A stretch of DNA of 64,000 nucleotides from Lacrimispora sp963528005 (GTDB lineage Bacteria; Bacillota; Clostridia; Lachnospirales; Lachnospiraceae). The notes below the pieces were generated by a model. It saw nothing but the letters and a program-made list of their open reading frames with translations, was not told the origin of the DNA and did not search any database. The stretch spans positions 1 through 64,000 of the forward strand of contig CAURSM010000007.1 of assembly GCA_963528005.1 (NCBI GenBank). Reading direction: 5' to 3'. Positions 16,234-25,204 of the stretch are shown piece by piece (the first letter of the stretch is position 1; every line of letters starts with the position of its first letter). Made by a program: the position numbers and the translations under genes.

Positions 16234-17136
16234 ATGTCTATGAAAAATGCAATTTTTAAAGGCTCTGGAGCTGCAATCGTCACTCCAATGGATGAGCATG
16301 GGAACCTGGATTTAAAGGCAACAGAAAAATTGTTAAAGTTTCAATTGGAACATGGCACGGATGCCATCATAGTCAATGGAACCACAGGAGAATCCTCAAC
16401 ACTTGAGGAAAAAGAAAAACTGGAACTGCTGGAACTTACGATTCATTATGTAAACCATAGAGTGCCTGTTATCATGGGTACTGGAAGCAACAACACCTTA
16501 CACGCGGTCCGTATGTCCAGAAAGGCCCAGGCTCTTGGCGCCTCAGGACTTTTGGTGGTGACCCCTTATTATAACAAAGCCTCTCAGCAGGGCCTGATTG
16601 AGCATTATAAAACCATTGCAGACAGTGTGGATATACCAATTATTATTTATAACGTACCAACTAGAACCGGGATTAATGTGGAACCGGAAACCTATAAAAC
16701 TCTTTCAGAACACCCTAATATCCAGGCCACAAAGGAGGCAAATGCCAGTATTACCCACGTTTCTAAGGTAGCTGCGCTTTGCGGAGGCAAGCTGGATATC
16801 TACTCAGGAAACGACGATTTGACACTGCCTATTATGGCTCTTGGTGGAAAGGGCGTCATTTCTGTGCTTGCAAATATCATGCCCTTTGAAATGCACATGT
16901 TATGTCAGCATTTCTTTGACGGAGAGATTGAGAAAAGCAAAGATATGCAGTTAGAGCTGCTAAAGATTATGAATGCCATGTTTATGGAGGTAAACCCCAT
17001 TCCGGTTAAAACGGCGGCTTCCATGCTGGGGCTTTGCGGGGAGAATTTCAGGCTTCCAATGACAAAGCTTGACCCGGATAAGAAAGAGAAGTTAAGAGAG
17101 ATTATGGCATCTTATTTTGTTCAGTTTGAAGCGTAA
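16234..17136 (+). CDS. dapA: 4-hydroxy-tetrahydrodipicolinate synthase
   Basis: 300-residue class I aldolase-type TIM barrel condensing pyruvate with aspartate semialdehyde. Features in order: GSGAAIVTPM, NGTTGESSTL near residue 48, VVTPYYNKASQQGL near 108, YNVPTRTG with the catalytic Tyr near 135, KEAN with the Schiff-base Lys near 164, and YSGNDD. Start could also be ATG 16240; the weak ggga site does not decide. It supplies both lysine/peptidoglycan and, next door, the dipicolinate branch. Confidence 0.96.
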   Translation: MSMKNAIFKGSGAAIVTPMDEHGNLDLKATEKLLKFQLEHGTDAIIVNGTTGESSTLEEKEKLELLELTIHYVNHRVPVIMGTGSNNTLHAVRMSRKAQALGASGLLVVTPYYNKASQQGLIEHYKTIADSVDIPIIIYNVPTRTGINVEPETYKTLSEHPNIQATKEANASITHVSKVAALCGGKLDIYSGNDDLTLPIMALGGKGVISVLANIMPFEMHMLCQHFFDGEIEKSKDMQLELLKIMNAMFMEVNPIPVKTAASMLGLCGENFRLPMTKLDPDKKEKLREIMASYFVQFEA

Positions 17137-17162
17137 CAAATAAAAGATGAAAAATACAGGGA

Positions 17163-17189
17163 GGGACCGGAACTTAAAATTCTGGTCCC
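17163..17189 (+). other. Hairpin after dapA
   Basis: gggaccgga (17163-17171) pairs with tctggtccc (17181-17189) with one G-U pair. No T run follows, so it is a weak terminator at best or a 3' stabilising hairpin. Confidence 0.5.
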
Positions 17190-17265
17190 TTCGGTTGATG
17201 CCAAAAGAGTTGCATTTTTCTTGTTCCTGTATGATAATATGAAATAAAAAGAAAAGGGGACAGGA

Positions 17266-18174
17266 ATGAAAATTATCGACAGTCACGTTCATCTGGTACA
17301 ATACATCGCCGGTACAGGCTCTGGAGGAGAGCTTCGCTCCATAGGCAATGGGGATGCAATCTATGCAAGTGGTGAAGTAGTTCCTCAGATGATTCCACCC
17401 ATGTTTGGCGGGGAACAGGTGACCCCAGAGCAGATCCTTTCAATCATGGATGAGAATCAGGTGGAAAAGGCAGTTCTTTTACAGGGAAATTACTATGGGT
17501 TCCAAAATATATACACCCATGAAGCCGTAAAGCGTTATCCTGACCGTTTTGTAGGCGCGGCTTCCTATGATCCATTTTCCAGAAATAAGGATAAGATTTT
17601 AAAGCACTTATTTGAGGAGCTCTCATTTAAAATTGTAAAGTTTGAAGTGAGTACAGGTTCTGGTCTTATGAGTAATCATCATACCCTGCCTCTTGATGGT
17701 GAAATCATGGAGGAAGCTTATTCCTATGCAGATGAGAAGGGACTCGTCTTTGTCATTGATATTGGAAAATGCGGAAGCGAAAGCTGGCAGGTGGAGGCAC
17801 TTAGAAGAGCCATCTTAAACCACCCGAACATGAAGTTCGTGGTCTGCCATCTCCTTGCAGTTTCCACTAAGGATGAGGACAAGCTAAAATGGGGTCTTGA
17901 CCTCTTATCCCTTCCTAATGTATGGTTCGACCTTGCTTCTCTTCCTCATATCTGTGGCCCGGATAGATATCCTTATGAAAACGCCAGAAGGTCTATTGGG
18001 ATTGGGAAAGACATTGTTGGAGCGGATCGGTTACTGTTTGGTACGGACATCCCTTCTGTTCTTAAGAGGGATACCTATAAAAATTATGTAAACTTCCTCA
18101 TGGACAGCGATTTGTTAAATGAGCAAGAAAAACAGAAGGTTTTTTACGATAATGCGTGTAATGTGTTCTTTTGA
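17266..18174 (+). CDS. Amidohydrolase-family metal-dependent hydrolase (Amidohydro_2)
   Basis: 302 residues, TIM barrel. HVHL at residues 7-10 gives two metal ligands, VVCHLL near 195 another histidine, and LLFGTDIPS near 265 the conserved Asp. This is the ACMSD/Amidohydro_2 subgroup that includes decarboxylases and hydrolases of aromatic or lactone substrates. A ggggacagga site precedes the ATG. Monocistronic, ended by a hairpin. The substrate cannot be inferred. Confidence 0.85.
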   Translation: MKIIDSHVHLVQYIAGTGSGGELRSIGNGDAIYASGEVVPQMIPPMFGGEQVTPEQILSIMDENQVEKAVLLQGNYYGFQNIYTHEAVKRYPDRFVGAASYDPFSRNKDKILKHLFEELSFKIVKFEVSTGSGLMSNHHTLPLDGEIMEEAYSYADEKGLVFVIDIGKCGSESWQVEALRRAILNHPNMKFVVCHLLAVSTKDEDKLKWGLDLLSLPNVWFDLASLPHICGPDRYPYENARRSIGIGKDIVGADRLLFGTDIPSVLKRDTYKNYVNFLMDSDLLNEQEKQKVFYDNACNVFF

Positions 18175-18199
18175 ATGACAACTTAAGATTCTAAACGGG

Positions 18200-18245
18200 A
18201 AATTGCCTAATATTATCCAAAATAGCGGAAAATATTAGGCAATTT
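18200..18245 (+). terminator. Hairpin terminator
   Basis: Perfect 15-bp stem aaattgcctaatatt (18200-18214) with aatattaggcaattt (18231-18245). A T-rich stretch follows only about 20 bp later. Confidence 0.75.
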
Positions 18246-18313
18246 CTGTGTCTTGCGGTCTTTTTTTCGGCGTGATATATTTATAAAAACTGGGAGAGGT
18301 AGGTAGGTTGCCT

Positions 18314-20329
18314 ATGAAGAAAAAAATTAAAGTACATATTTTTACCAAGATGCTTCTTGGAATATCGGTTCCTGTCATTGTTATTTTTATCCTATCTGGC
18401 ATTATTATCTCAGAACGGGTGGAGAAAAGCATGGAAGCACAGTCCTTTCAGACACTGGATGCGGCATCTTTGGCAGCCGCCAATCAGGTGGACTCATTTC
18501 TTAGCTATTATATGGCACAGACAAAGAGTGCATCTGCCAGCCAGCAGATGGAGGAGTATCTGACAAAGGCAACAGGTAAGATACGGATGCCAGACAGCGA
18601 AGGTTATCCCCAGGTAAGAGCCACTCTTGATAAGATGCAGGCGGCAGATACGGAAAATATCTTAGCTTCCTGGATTGCCGATGTGGATTTAAGCCAGGTG
18701 ACTCAATCCGATAATTTTACGTCTAAAGATGGCTGGGATATCACATCAAGACCCTGGTTTCGAGCCACACAAACGGACAAGCCAGTCCTTACAGAACCTT
18801 ACGTAGACGCCAGTTCCGGGCTTACCATTATTACCGCAGCCAGTGGTGTAACGAAAAAAGGTTCTGGCGAACCCCTTGGAGTGATGGGGCTTGATATTTC
18901 GCTTGCCCATCTAAACGATATTATGGCAACCTACAAAATTGGGACTTCTGGTTCGGTCATACTGACCACGGAAAGTGGATTGATCGTTTACCATCCAAAC
19001 AAGGACTTGATCAAAAAAAATATTTCTGAAATTGATATATCCCCTAACATCAAAGAAGCATTTGCAAAAAAGGAAAGTGGTGATTTCAACTATACCATGG
19101 ATCAAGTGTCTTATGCCGGGTCCATTAAAAAGGCAGGAAATACTGGCTGGTTCGTGCTCTCCAGTCTTCCAAGGACAGAATTTCTTTCCCAGCAAAACCA
19201 GGTAATTGCTACGGTTGGTATTATCTTTGTTTTATCTGCAATTGTATTGATTTTTCTTATTTTCCTGGTTGCAAAGGGAATTTCAAGGCCTTTGGCTAAA
19301 CTATCTACAGCCGCAAAGCAAATTGCCGCAGGTGACCTTGATGTTCACGTAGATGTAACCAGCAACGATGAAATTGGCCTGGTGGCGGAATCTCTTTCCA
19401 ATACCTCCAGTCAGTTGAAGAATTATGTAAACTACATAGATGAGATATCCGCTGTTCTGGATCAAATTGCTGAACGGAATCTTGTTTTCCAGCTTCAGTA
19501 TGATTACAAAGGTAATTTTGCAAAGATTAAAAATTCTATGTTAAAGATCAGAAGCACGCTGACAACCACCATGGAACAGATTACAGTCACCTCGGATCAG
19601 GTGGCCTATGGCTCTCAAAATATTTCTGAAAGTTCAAAATCACTGGCGGATGGAGCGTCCCAACAGGCGGCTTCCGTAGAAGAACTGGCGTCCACGATCA
19701 ATGAGATCTCTCATAAAATTGAGGAAAACGCCAAAGATTCCGCCAGAGCCAATGAGCAGGCCCTGGAGGCAGCAGGAGAGCTTGATACAAGCAATCATCA
19801 CATGAAAGAACTGGTTCTTTCTATGACTGACATCACGGAAAGCTCTAACGAGATTAGCAGGATTATCAAGGACATCGAAGGAATCGCGTTCCAGACCAAT
19901 ATCCTGGCACTGAATGCAGCCGTAGAGGCGGCCCGCGCAGGAGAGGCAGGAAAAGGATTTGCGGTGGTTGCCGATGAGGTAAGGAATCTGGCTTCCAGAA
20001 GTGCAGCAGCAGCAAAGGATACGGCAGAACTCATTGATGGTGCCATTAGAGCGGTGGAGAATGGAACCAGCCTTGCGGATCAGGCTGCAAAGTCCGTTAC
20101 TAGTGCAGTGGCTGCCACCCGTCAGGTGACAGATCGAATCAGCAGGATCTCAGAAGCTTCTGTAGAGCAGTCTGAGGCCATACGTCAGGTAACCATTGGC
20201 GTGGATCAGATATCTGGTGTCGTACAGACAAACTCTGCCAACGCAGAGGAAGGGGCTGCAGCAAGTGAGGATCTTTATGAACATGCCAGCAGGTTAAAAG
20301 GACTGGTCAATGAATTTAAGGTAAATTAA
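18314..20329 (+). CDS. Methyl-accepting chemotaxis protein (Cache sensor)
   Basis: 671 residues. The first membrane segment is at about 10-32, a large extracellular Cache-type sensor domain at about 33-285 (with GWDITSRPWFRA and TEPYVDASSG, a pattern common in dCache amino-acid or organic ligand sensors), and a second membrane segment at about 298-318. HAMP follows (SRPLAKLSTAAKQIAAGD), then a cytoplasmic signalling tip with NILALNAAVEAARAGEAG. ATG 18314 is favoured over TTG 18308 because aggtagg is then well placed. It implies a motile, chemotactic cell. Ligand unknown. Confidence 0.95.
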   Translation: MKKKIKVHIFTKMLLGISVPVIVIFILSGIIISERVEKSMEAQSFQTLDAASLAAANQVDSFLSYYMAQTKSASASQQMEEYLTKATGKIRMPDSEGYPQVRATLDKMQAADTENILASWIADVDLSQVTQSDNFTSKDGWDITSRPWFRATQTDKPVLTEPYVDASSGLTIITAASGVTKKGSGEPLGVMGLDISLAHLNDIMATYKIGTSGSVILTTESGLIVYHPNKDLIKKNISEIDISPNIKEAFAKKESGDFNYTMDQVSYAGSIKKAGNTGWFVLSSLPRTEFLSQQNQVIATVGIIFVLSAIVLIFLIFLVAKGISRPLAKLSTAAKQIAAGDLDVHVDVTSNDEIGLVAESLSNTSSQLKNYVNYIDEISAVLDQIAERNLVFQLQYDYKGNFAKIKNSMLKIRSTLTTTMEQITVTSDQVAYGSQNISESSKSLADGASQQAASVEELASTINEISHKIEENAKDSARANEQALEAAGELDTSNHHMKELVLSMTDITESSNEISRIIKDIEGIAFQTNILALNAAVEAARAGEAGKGFAVVADEVRNLASRSAAAAKDTAELIDGAIRAVENGTSLADQAAKSVTSAVAATRQVTDRISRISEASVEQSEAIRQVTIGVDQISGVVQTNSANAEEGAAASEDLYEHASRLKGLVNEFKVN

Positions 20330-20375
20330 AAACAAGGAGCTGTTACAATGTAACGCTAATATAAATTTACAAGCA

Positions 20376-20423
20376 AAAAAATACCTTGGTTTGAGTTTTG
20401 AGTCTCAAACCAAGGTATTTTTT
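20376..20423. terminator. Bidirectional terminator
   Basis: A perfect 20-bp stem joins 20376-20395 with 20404-20423; the arms begin in A runs and end in T runs. It separates the chemoreceptor from the convergent HPr-like gene. Confidence 0.93.
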
Positions 20424-20470
20424 CATGTTAACTATTATTACTTTTGCAATAATCCCTGTTACTATGTACG

Positions 20471-20713
20471 TTACGCGGTCTTTTCTTCCAAAAGGAAATC
20501 AGACAGAGAATCCAGAATATCTTCATGCTCATTGCTATAGATGATTAACTCCAGAGCCGGATTCGGACAGATTGTCATGATACCAAGAATGGATTTTGCG
20601 TCAACTAAAACGCTTCCTTTGCATAAATCCACGTCATAATCATACTTGGTTACCGTTCTGACAAATGTGGTAATATCTTCGATGTTGTTAATTCGGATAG
20701 GGTACTTTTTCAT
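20471..20713 (-). CDS. HPr-like protein lacking the phosphorylatable histidine
   Basis: 80 residues, same length and fold pattern as the PTS phosphocarrier HPr. The helix after the conserved strand keeps DAKSILGIMTI, the equivalent of the Ser46 region. The GLHARPA active-site loop is absent; residues 9-20 read NNIEDITTFVRT instead. It therefore cannot be a normal phosphocarrier, and may be regulatory like Crh or have another role. A gaggtgaag site precedes the ATG. Monocistronic. Confidence 0.75.
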   Translation of the reverse strand: MKKYPIRINNIEDITTFVRTVTKYDYDVDLCKGSVLVDAKSILGIMTICPNPALELIIYSNEHEDILDSLSDFLLEEKTA

Positions 20714-20900
20714 ATCGCTTCACCTCATAAAAATAATTCTGGTTACATATACCTGATGTTTTGCCCTGATTATATGACAAAATGTGACATTAAGATATGT
20801 CTAAATTTGTATAAAAACCGTCTTTTCTTGCAAATCTTTGAAGATTGGTGTTATAATGACCTGGGGGAAGGGCATGTGAAACTGTTATTTGGAGGGGAAG

Positions 20901-21851
20901 ATGAAGAAAGAACTTCTGAAACGTTTAAGAGATTCAGCGCATGCAACTTCAATTTTGCAGCATTATAAGAATGATTATAAAGACAAAGTAGTGGATAAGA
21001 ATATAGTAATTAGACCGGGAAAGCTGATGGATATGTATTGTCAGCCCTGTAACGTGTCCATATCAAATCATACTCATAATTACGTTGAGCTGATTTATAT
21101 GTACAGTGGATCTACGGTTCAAGTCATTAATGGCACGAGAAGGCTTGCGCTTGGGACCAACGATTTGCTTTTGCTTCGGGAGGGAACCAGCCATGCCATC
21201 GAACCGGCAGGAGAAGAGGATTTGGCAGTCCATTTCTTTTTGATGCCGGAATTTTTTAGTCATCCTGCATTTATGGGTGAATGCGGAGATATTCTCCATC
21301 GTTTTATTGGTACATCAAATAAGAATAATGAGCCTCAGGCAGAGTATCTTCATTTTCATTTAAGTGAGATGCTGCCGGCCAAAAATCTGCTTGAGAACAT
21401 GATCTGGTCCCATGCAGAGGAAAAAGAAGGCAGACAAGAAATTAATCAGGCTACCATGGGTATACTTATCATGGAGCTTCTTCATGATGCAGGCAAGTCA
21501 GAAACTCATGATATGCTGCAATATGAAGAAGAGATTGTACTTACGGCTTATAAATATCTGGAAAATAACTATACTTGCGCCACCCTGGAGGAGTTTTCCA
21601 CCTTATCGATGCAGCCGTCTTATTACGTAAGCCGTTTATTTAAGAGATATTACAAGATGACTTTTACGGAATGCCTTCAGCTTATCAGGCTTAACCGTGC
21701 AGCAGGTTATCTGTCCTCCACAACCATGCCGGTAGAGGAGATCATTGTGGAGATCGGATATGAAAACAGCAGCTATTTCCACCGTTTATTTAAGCAAAAA
21801 TATGGAATTACACCAAAACAATTTAGAGACAGCTCCAAGGGCAAATTCTGA
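20901..21851 (+). CDS. AraC-family transcriptional regulator with cupin-like N-terminus
   Basis: 316 residues. The N-terminal half has a cupin pattern (NHTHNYVELIYMYSG near residue 55, GTNDLLLLREGTSHAI near 85) for ligand sensing. The C-terminal two helix-turn-helix motifs span about 215-312 and end in the AraC signature IGYENSSYFHRLFKQKYGITPKQFR. ATG 20901 follows tttggagggg. The neighbours to the right do not suggest a clear target. Confidence 0.92.
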   Translation: MKKELLKRLRDSAHATSILQHYKNDYKDKVVDKNIVIRPGKLMDMYCQPCNVSISNHTHNYVELIYMYSGSTVQVINGTRRLALGTNDLLLLREGTSHAIEPAGEEDLAVHFFLMPEFFSHPAFMGECGDILHRFIGTSNKNNEPQAEYLHFHLSEMLPAKNLLENMIWSHAEEKEGRQEINQATMGILIMELLHDAGKSETHDMLQYEEEIVLTAYKYLENNYTCATLEEFSTLSMQPSYYVSRLFKRYYKMTFTECLQLIRLNRAAGYLSSTTMPVEEIIVEIGYENSSYFHRLFKQKYGITPKQFRDSSKGKF

Positions 21852-21942
21852 AAAGATTATGAAATATGATGGTGTAACATTGACTTTCCAATCATAGGTT
21901 ATTATAGTTAAGACAAAACGAAAAAGGGGCGAGGGATATAAG

Positions 21943-22347
21943 ATGAGCCAGATTCGGGAACGCTTTTCGCGGTTTATGATTGGAAGGTACGGAGCGGATA
22001 AACTTAGCCGGTTTTTAATCGGATTTGCTCTTGTCCTTTTGCTTGCAGGTGTTTTTATCCGTAATTCCTGGGTTGATATCCTGGCTTTTCTTTTTATGGC
22101 GTTATGTTATTTTCGCATGTTTTCAAAGAATATAAGAAAACGCTTTGAAGAGAATCAGAAATTTGAACGCCTAACCTTTCGGGTAACCGAAGTTTTTAAG
22201 AAATGGCGTTTTAAGTTCCAGCAGAAGAGGCAATACCATATTTATAAATGCCCAAGCTGTAGTCAGAAGATCAGGATTCCAAGAGGAAAAGGGAAGGTGA
22301 GTATTCACTGTCCCAATTGCAAGACGGATTTTGTGAAAAAAAGCTAG
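21943..22347 (+). CDS. Membrane protein with a C-terminal zinc ribbon
   Basis: 134 residues: a basic N-terminus, two adjacent hydrophobic segments (about 22-40 and 44-58), a basic linker and a C-terminal CPSC-x17-CPNC zinc-ribbon pattern (about 99-124). A gcgagggata site precedes the ATG. Such proteins are common and uncharacterised in Lachnospiraceae. It starts a block with two acyltransferase-fold genes, 25 bp apart. Confidence 0.7.
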   Translation: MSQIRERFSRFMIGRYGADKLSRFLIGFALVLLLAGVFIRNSWVDILAFLFMALCYFRMFSKNIRKRFEENQKFERLTFRVTEVFKKWRFKFQQKRQYHIYKCPSCSQKIRIPRGKGKVSIHCPNCKTDFVKKS

Positions 22348-22372
22348 ATAGATATTTTAGAAGGGAACTATT

Positions 22373-23299
22373 ATGAATTTACAATTTAAGCCGCTTCAGG
22401 CAGAGGACATGCAAAAGATTGCTCCGTTCTATGCTTTACGGCCCAATAAAACATGTGACAGCGTCTATTTGGATAGTTTTATCTGGAGAGATTATTATCA
22501 GGTAAAGTATACTGTCATTGATGAAAAAGCAGTTTTATTTCTAATGGAAAAGGGCGGCGAGCCATTCACCGCAATGCCCATCTGTAAGGAAGAAGATCTT
22601 TCCTATTATTTTCAGCAATTAGTGGAGTATTTTAATGAGGTGTTAAAAAAGCCTCTCAAGATTTTCCTGGCAGACGAAGAAGCCATTCAGTATCTGAATT
22701 TGGATCCAGAAAAGTTTCTTGTAAAAGAAGAGGAAGATTTAAAGGATTACCTTTATGATGCGCAAGCATTAAAAACTCTGGCTGGTAAGAAGCTTCATAA
22801 GAAGAAAAACCATTTAAATAACTTTCTAAAGGAATATGAAGGTCGTTATGAATACCGGTCACTGATTTGTTCCGACCGGGAATCCGTTCTCTCTTTTCTT
22901 GATGAGTGGTGGGAGAATAAGGTTGAGGCTGCAGAATTTGTTCGTCAGCTTGATTATGAAGTAATGGGTATTCACGATATCCTGAAAAATTGCTCTATGC
23001 TTAATGTAAGAATGGCTGGAGTTTATATTGATGGAAGCTTAAAGGCATTTACCATTGGAACCTACAATCCCCTGGAAAAGATGGCTGTTATCCATATTGA
23101 AAAGGCAGACCCTGAAATCAGGGGCCTTTATCAGTTTATCAACCAGCAGTTCTTGATTCACGGTTTTACAGAAGAAGTAAATCTAGTTAACCGTGAAGAT
23201 GATGTTGGCATGGAAGGCTTACGACGGGCTAAGATGTCATATTATCCTATGGGATTTGCAAGGAAATACGGCGTAGTTCAGAAAGGTTTTTCACAATGA
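22373..23299 (+). CDS. DUF2156 protein (GNAT-fold, phosphatidylglycerol lysyltransferase C-terminal-like)
   Basis: 308 residues made of two GNAT-like folds as in the soluble domain of MprF/FemX-type aminoacyl transferases. Visible family pieces are LRPNKTCDSVYLDSFIWRDYY at the N-terminus, KKLHKKKNHLNNFLKEY near 140, SLKAFTIGTYN near 225, and the C-terminal INQQFL...VNREDD...GLRRAKMSYYP pattern. It lacks the membrane domain of MprF. It overlaps the Eis-like gene by four bases, so they probably work together. Confidence 0.85.
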   Translation: MNLQFKPLQAEDMQKIAPFYALRPNKTCDSVYLDSFIWRDYYQVKYTVIDEKAVLFLMEKGGEPFTAMPICKEEDLSYYFQQLVEYFNEVLKKPLKIFLADEEAIQYLNLDPEKFLVKEEEDLKDYLYDAQALKTLAGKKLHKKKNHLNNFLKEYEGRYEYRSLICSDRESVLSFLDEWWENKVEAAEFVRQLDYEVMGIHDILKNCSMLNVRMAGVYIDGSLKAFTIGTYNPLEKMAVIHIEKADPEIRGLYQFINQQFLIHGFTEEVNLVNREDDVGMEGLRRAKMSYYPMGFARKYGVVQKGFSQ

Positions 23300-24342
23300 T
23301 ACGGTATTTAAAGCAGGAAGAAAAGGTGGAAAGCAAAAAGCTTTGGGAAAAGGTTTTTTCAGATGATTCGGAAAGCTTTGTTCATTACTACTTTTCGGAC
23401 CGGGTACGTAAGAATAAGGTTCTCTCCGCTTATAAGGACGAGAACATGGCTGCCATGCTTCATCGGAATCCCTATGAGGTGGTGGTTAAGGATCATGTTT
23501 GGACCATCGATTATGTGGCAGGCGTGGCTACGGCTCCTGACTTTCGTCATCAGGGATTTATGAGACGGCTTTTGGAGCGTTGCTTTATGGATATGTATCA
23601 GGAACGAATGGCCTTTAGCTTTTTGGTTCCAGTAGATCCTGCTATTTATCAGCCCTTTGACTTCACCTATATCAGCGAACTCACTACAAAGAAGCTGAAT
23701 GAAGCTGGAAGAACCCATTTAAACCGACGTGCTTTTATGGAACGTTCCGATGAATGCAAAGAAGTTTCTGGTTTTGTAGAGCGACAGCTTGAAAAACAGT
23801 ATGAGGTCTATGCTCTTCGCAGTGAAGAATATTACCGGGATCTGTGTAAGGAGGTCAGAAGCGACAGCGGAGATTTGATTCTTCTCACCACTAAGGATGA
23901 GAAGGAAACCTTGGCTGGCGTGTGGGCTTATTACGGAGAAACGGCAGGTACTTTAAGAGAACTGATTTGTCTTCCAGAGTATGTGAGGGAAAGCAGCCAG
24001 GCAAAACCTTATACCATGGGTAGAATTATTCACCTGGAACGTTTTGTTTCTGTTATTAGCTTAAAGGAAGAAAGTCCGGTAAGCGAGATGGAGATGTTCA
24101 TTGAAATTAAGGACAAGTTCATCCCTCAAAATAACGGCTTGTTTCTATGGAAGCTTGACCGAAAAGGGTCTAGCATCTCTCCGGTAGAAGAGAGCGGGTT
24201 AACACCCCACATATCTCTTACCATCAGCGAGATGACCTCTTGGCTGTTTGGATATAGCCTTCCATCTGTTCCTGCTGATGCAGAGGCCATGGTGGAACGG
24301 ATACGGCCATTAAAGGGCGTATTCTTTAATGAGGTAACTTAA
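23296..24342 (+). CDS. Eis-like GNAT N-acetyltransferase with C-terminal SCP2-like domain
   Basis: 348 residues. The N-terminal GNAT domain shows VAGVATAPDFRHQGFMRRLLE near residues 73-93 (acetyl-CoA binding motif) and FSFLVPVDPAIYQPFDF; a second GNAT-like domain and a C-terminal sterol-carrier-like domain (about 255-348) complete the Eis architecture. Eis relatives acetylate amines on aminoglycosides or proteins. The ATGA overlap with the DUF2156 gene indicates coupled translation. A terminator follows. Confidence 0.87.
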   Translation: MIRYLKQEEKVESKKLWEKVFSDDSESFVHYYFSDRVRKNKVLSAYKDENMAAMLHRNPYEVVVKDHVWTIDYVAGVATAPDFRHQGFMRRLLERCFMDMYQERMAFSFLVPVDPAIYQPFDFTYISELTTKKLNEAGRTHLNRRAFMERSDECKEVSGFVERQLEKQYEVYALRSEEYYRDLCKEVRSDSGDLILLTTKDEKETLAGVWAYYGETAGTLRELICLPEYVRESSQAKPYTMGRIIHLERFVSVISLKEESPVSEMEMFIEIKDKFIPQNNGLFLWKLDRKGSSISPVEESGLTPHISLTISEMTSWLFGYSLPSVPADAEAMVERIRPLKGVFFNEVT

Positions 24343-24378
24343 CATTGTTTGTCGGTATCACATCCGACTGGTATTTGC

Positions 24379-24411
24379 GGGCGGATTAATTATAATCCGC
24401 CCTGCATTTTT
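24379..24411 (+). terminator. Intrinsic terminator
   Basis: gggcggatta (24379-24388) with taatccgccc (24393-24402), then a T run at 24407-24411. Confidence 0.85.
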
Positions 24412-24446
24412 GTATGCGGATTTATTTATATAAGAAAGGGTTTTGT

Positions 24447-25172
24447 ATGGAAGGGGTAAGTCAGTTAAAGGAATGGATCAAGGCCAGCAACAATATTGTG
24501 TTCTTTGGCGGGGCAGGCGTATCCACGGAAAGCGATATTCCTGATTTTAGGGGAGTGGATGGCCTTTATCAGGAACAGTATAAGTATCCTCCGGAAACCA
24601 TCATCAGCCATAGCTTTTATCGAAAGAATCCAGAGGAGTTTTACCGGTTTTACTGCAATAAGATGATATTTCCCCAGGCAAAACCAAATAAAGCCCACCT
24701 TGCGTTAAAGAAGCTTGAGGATATGGGGAAGTTAAAAGCAGTCATTACACAGAACATTGATGGGCTCCATCAGGCAGCAGGCAGTGTGCAGGTATTGGAA
24801 CTGCATGGCTCTGTGAAACGAAATTATTGCACCAAGTGTATGAAGTTTTATAACCTGGAAGAAATGCTTGCTTCCATGGACGAAAATAAGGTTCCCCGTT
24901 GTGACTGTAAGGGGCTGATTAAGCCTGATGTGGTTCTTTATGAAGAGAGTCTAAATGAAAGCGTGATGAGCAAGGCAGTGTCCTACCTCGCAAACGCAGA
25001 CATGCTGATCATAGGAGGCACTTCCCTGACAGTTTATCCGGCAGCAGGCCTGATTGATTATTATAGAGGCAATCGGATGGTCTTAATTAATAAGACGGTC
25101 ACTCCTATGGATCACAAGGCGGATCTGGTCATAAGCGGCAGTATTGGACAGGTACTTCATGATTCGGTATAA
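24447..25172 (+). CDS. NAD-dependent protein deacylase, SIR2 family
   Basis: 241 residues, the usual length of bacterial CobB-type sirtuins. GAGVSTESDIPDFRG at about 20-34, TQNIDGLHQ near 100 and the catalytic His in LELHGS near 118 are present. A zinc site is formed by CTKC and CDC (about 126-129 and 152-154; the second pair is CxC rather than CxxC). The NAD ribose site GGTSLTVYP follows. ATG 24447 has a gaaaggg site; the longer frame begins inside the terminator. Removes acyl groups from lysines and probably regulates metabolic enzymes. Confidence 0.94.
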   Translation: MEGVSQLKEWIKASNNIVFFGGAGVSTESDIPDFRGVDGLYQEQYKYPPETIISHSFYRKNPEEFYRFYCNKMIFPQAKPNKAHLALKKLEDMGKLKAVITQNIDGLHQAAGSVQVLELHGSVKRNYCTKCMKFYNLEEMLASMDENKVPRCDCKGLIKPDVVLYEESLNESVMSKAVSYLANADMLIIGGTSLTVYPAAGLIDYYRGNRMVLINKTVTPMDHKADLVISGSIGQVLHDSV

Positions 25173-25204
25173 ATAAAATTCATTTGAAAAAGGAGAAAAA
25201 CACT

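Noticed and set aside
20756..20968. 70-residue frame overlapping the AraC-type gene start
   Set aside because: Shadow frame; the AraC-type gene at 20901 has the ribosome site and clear domains.
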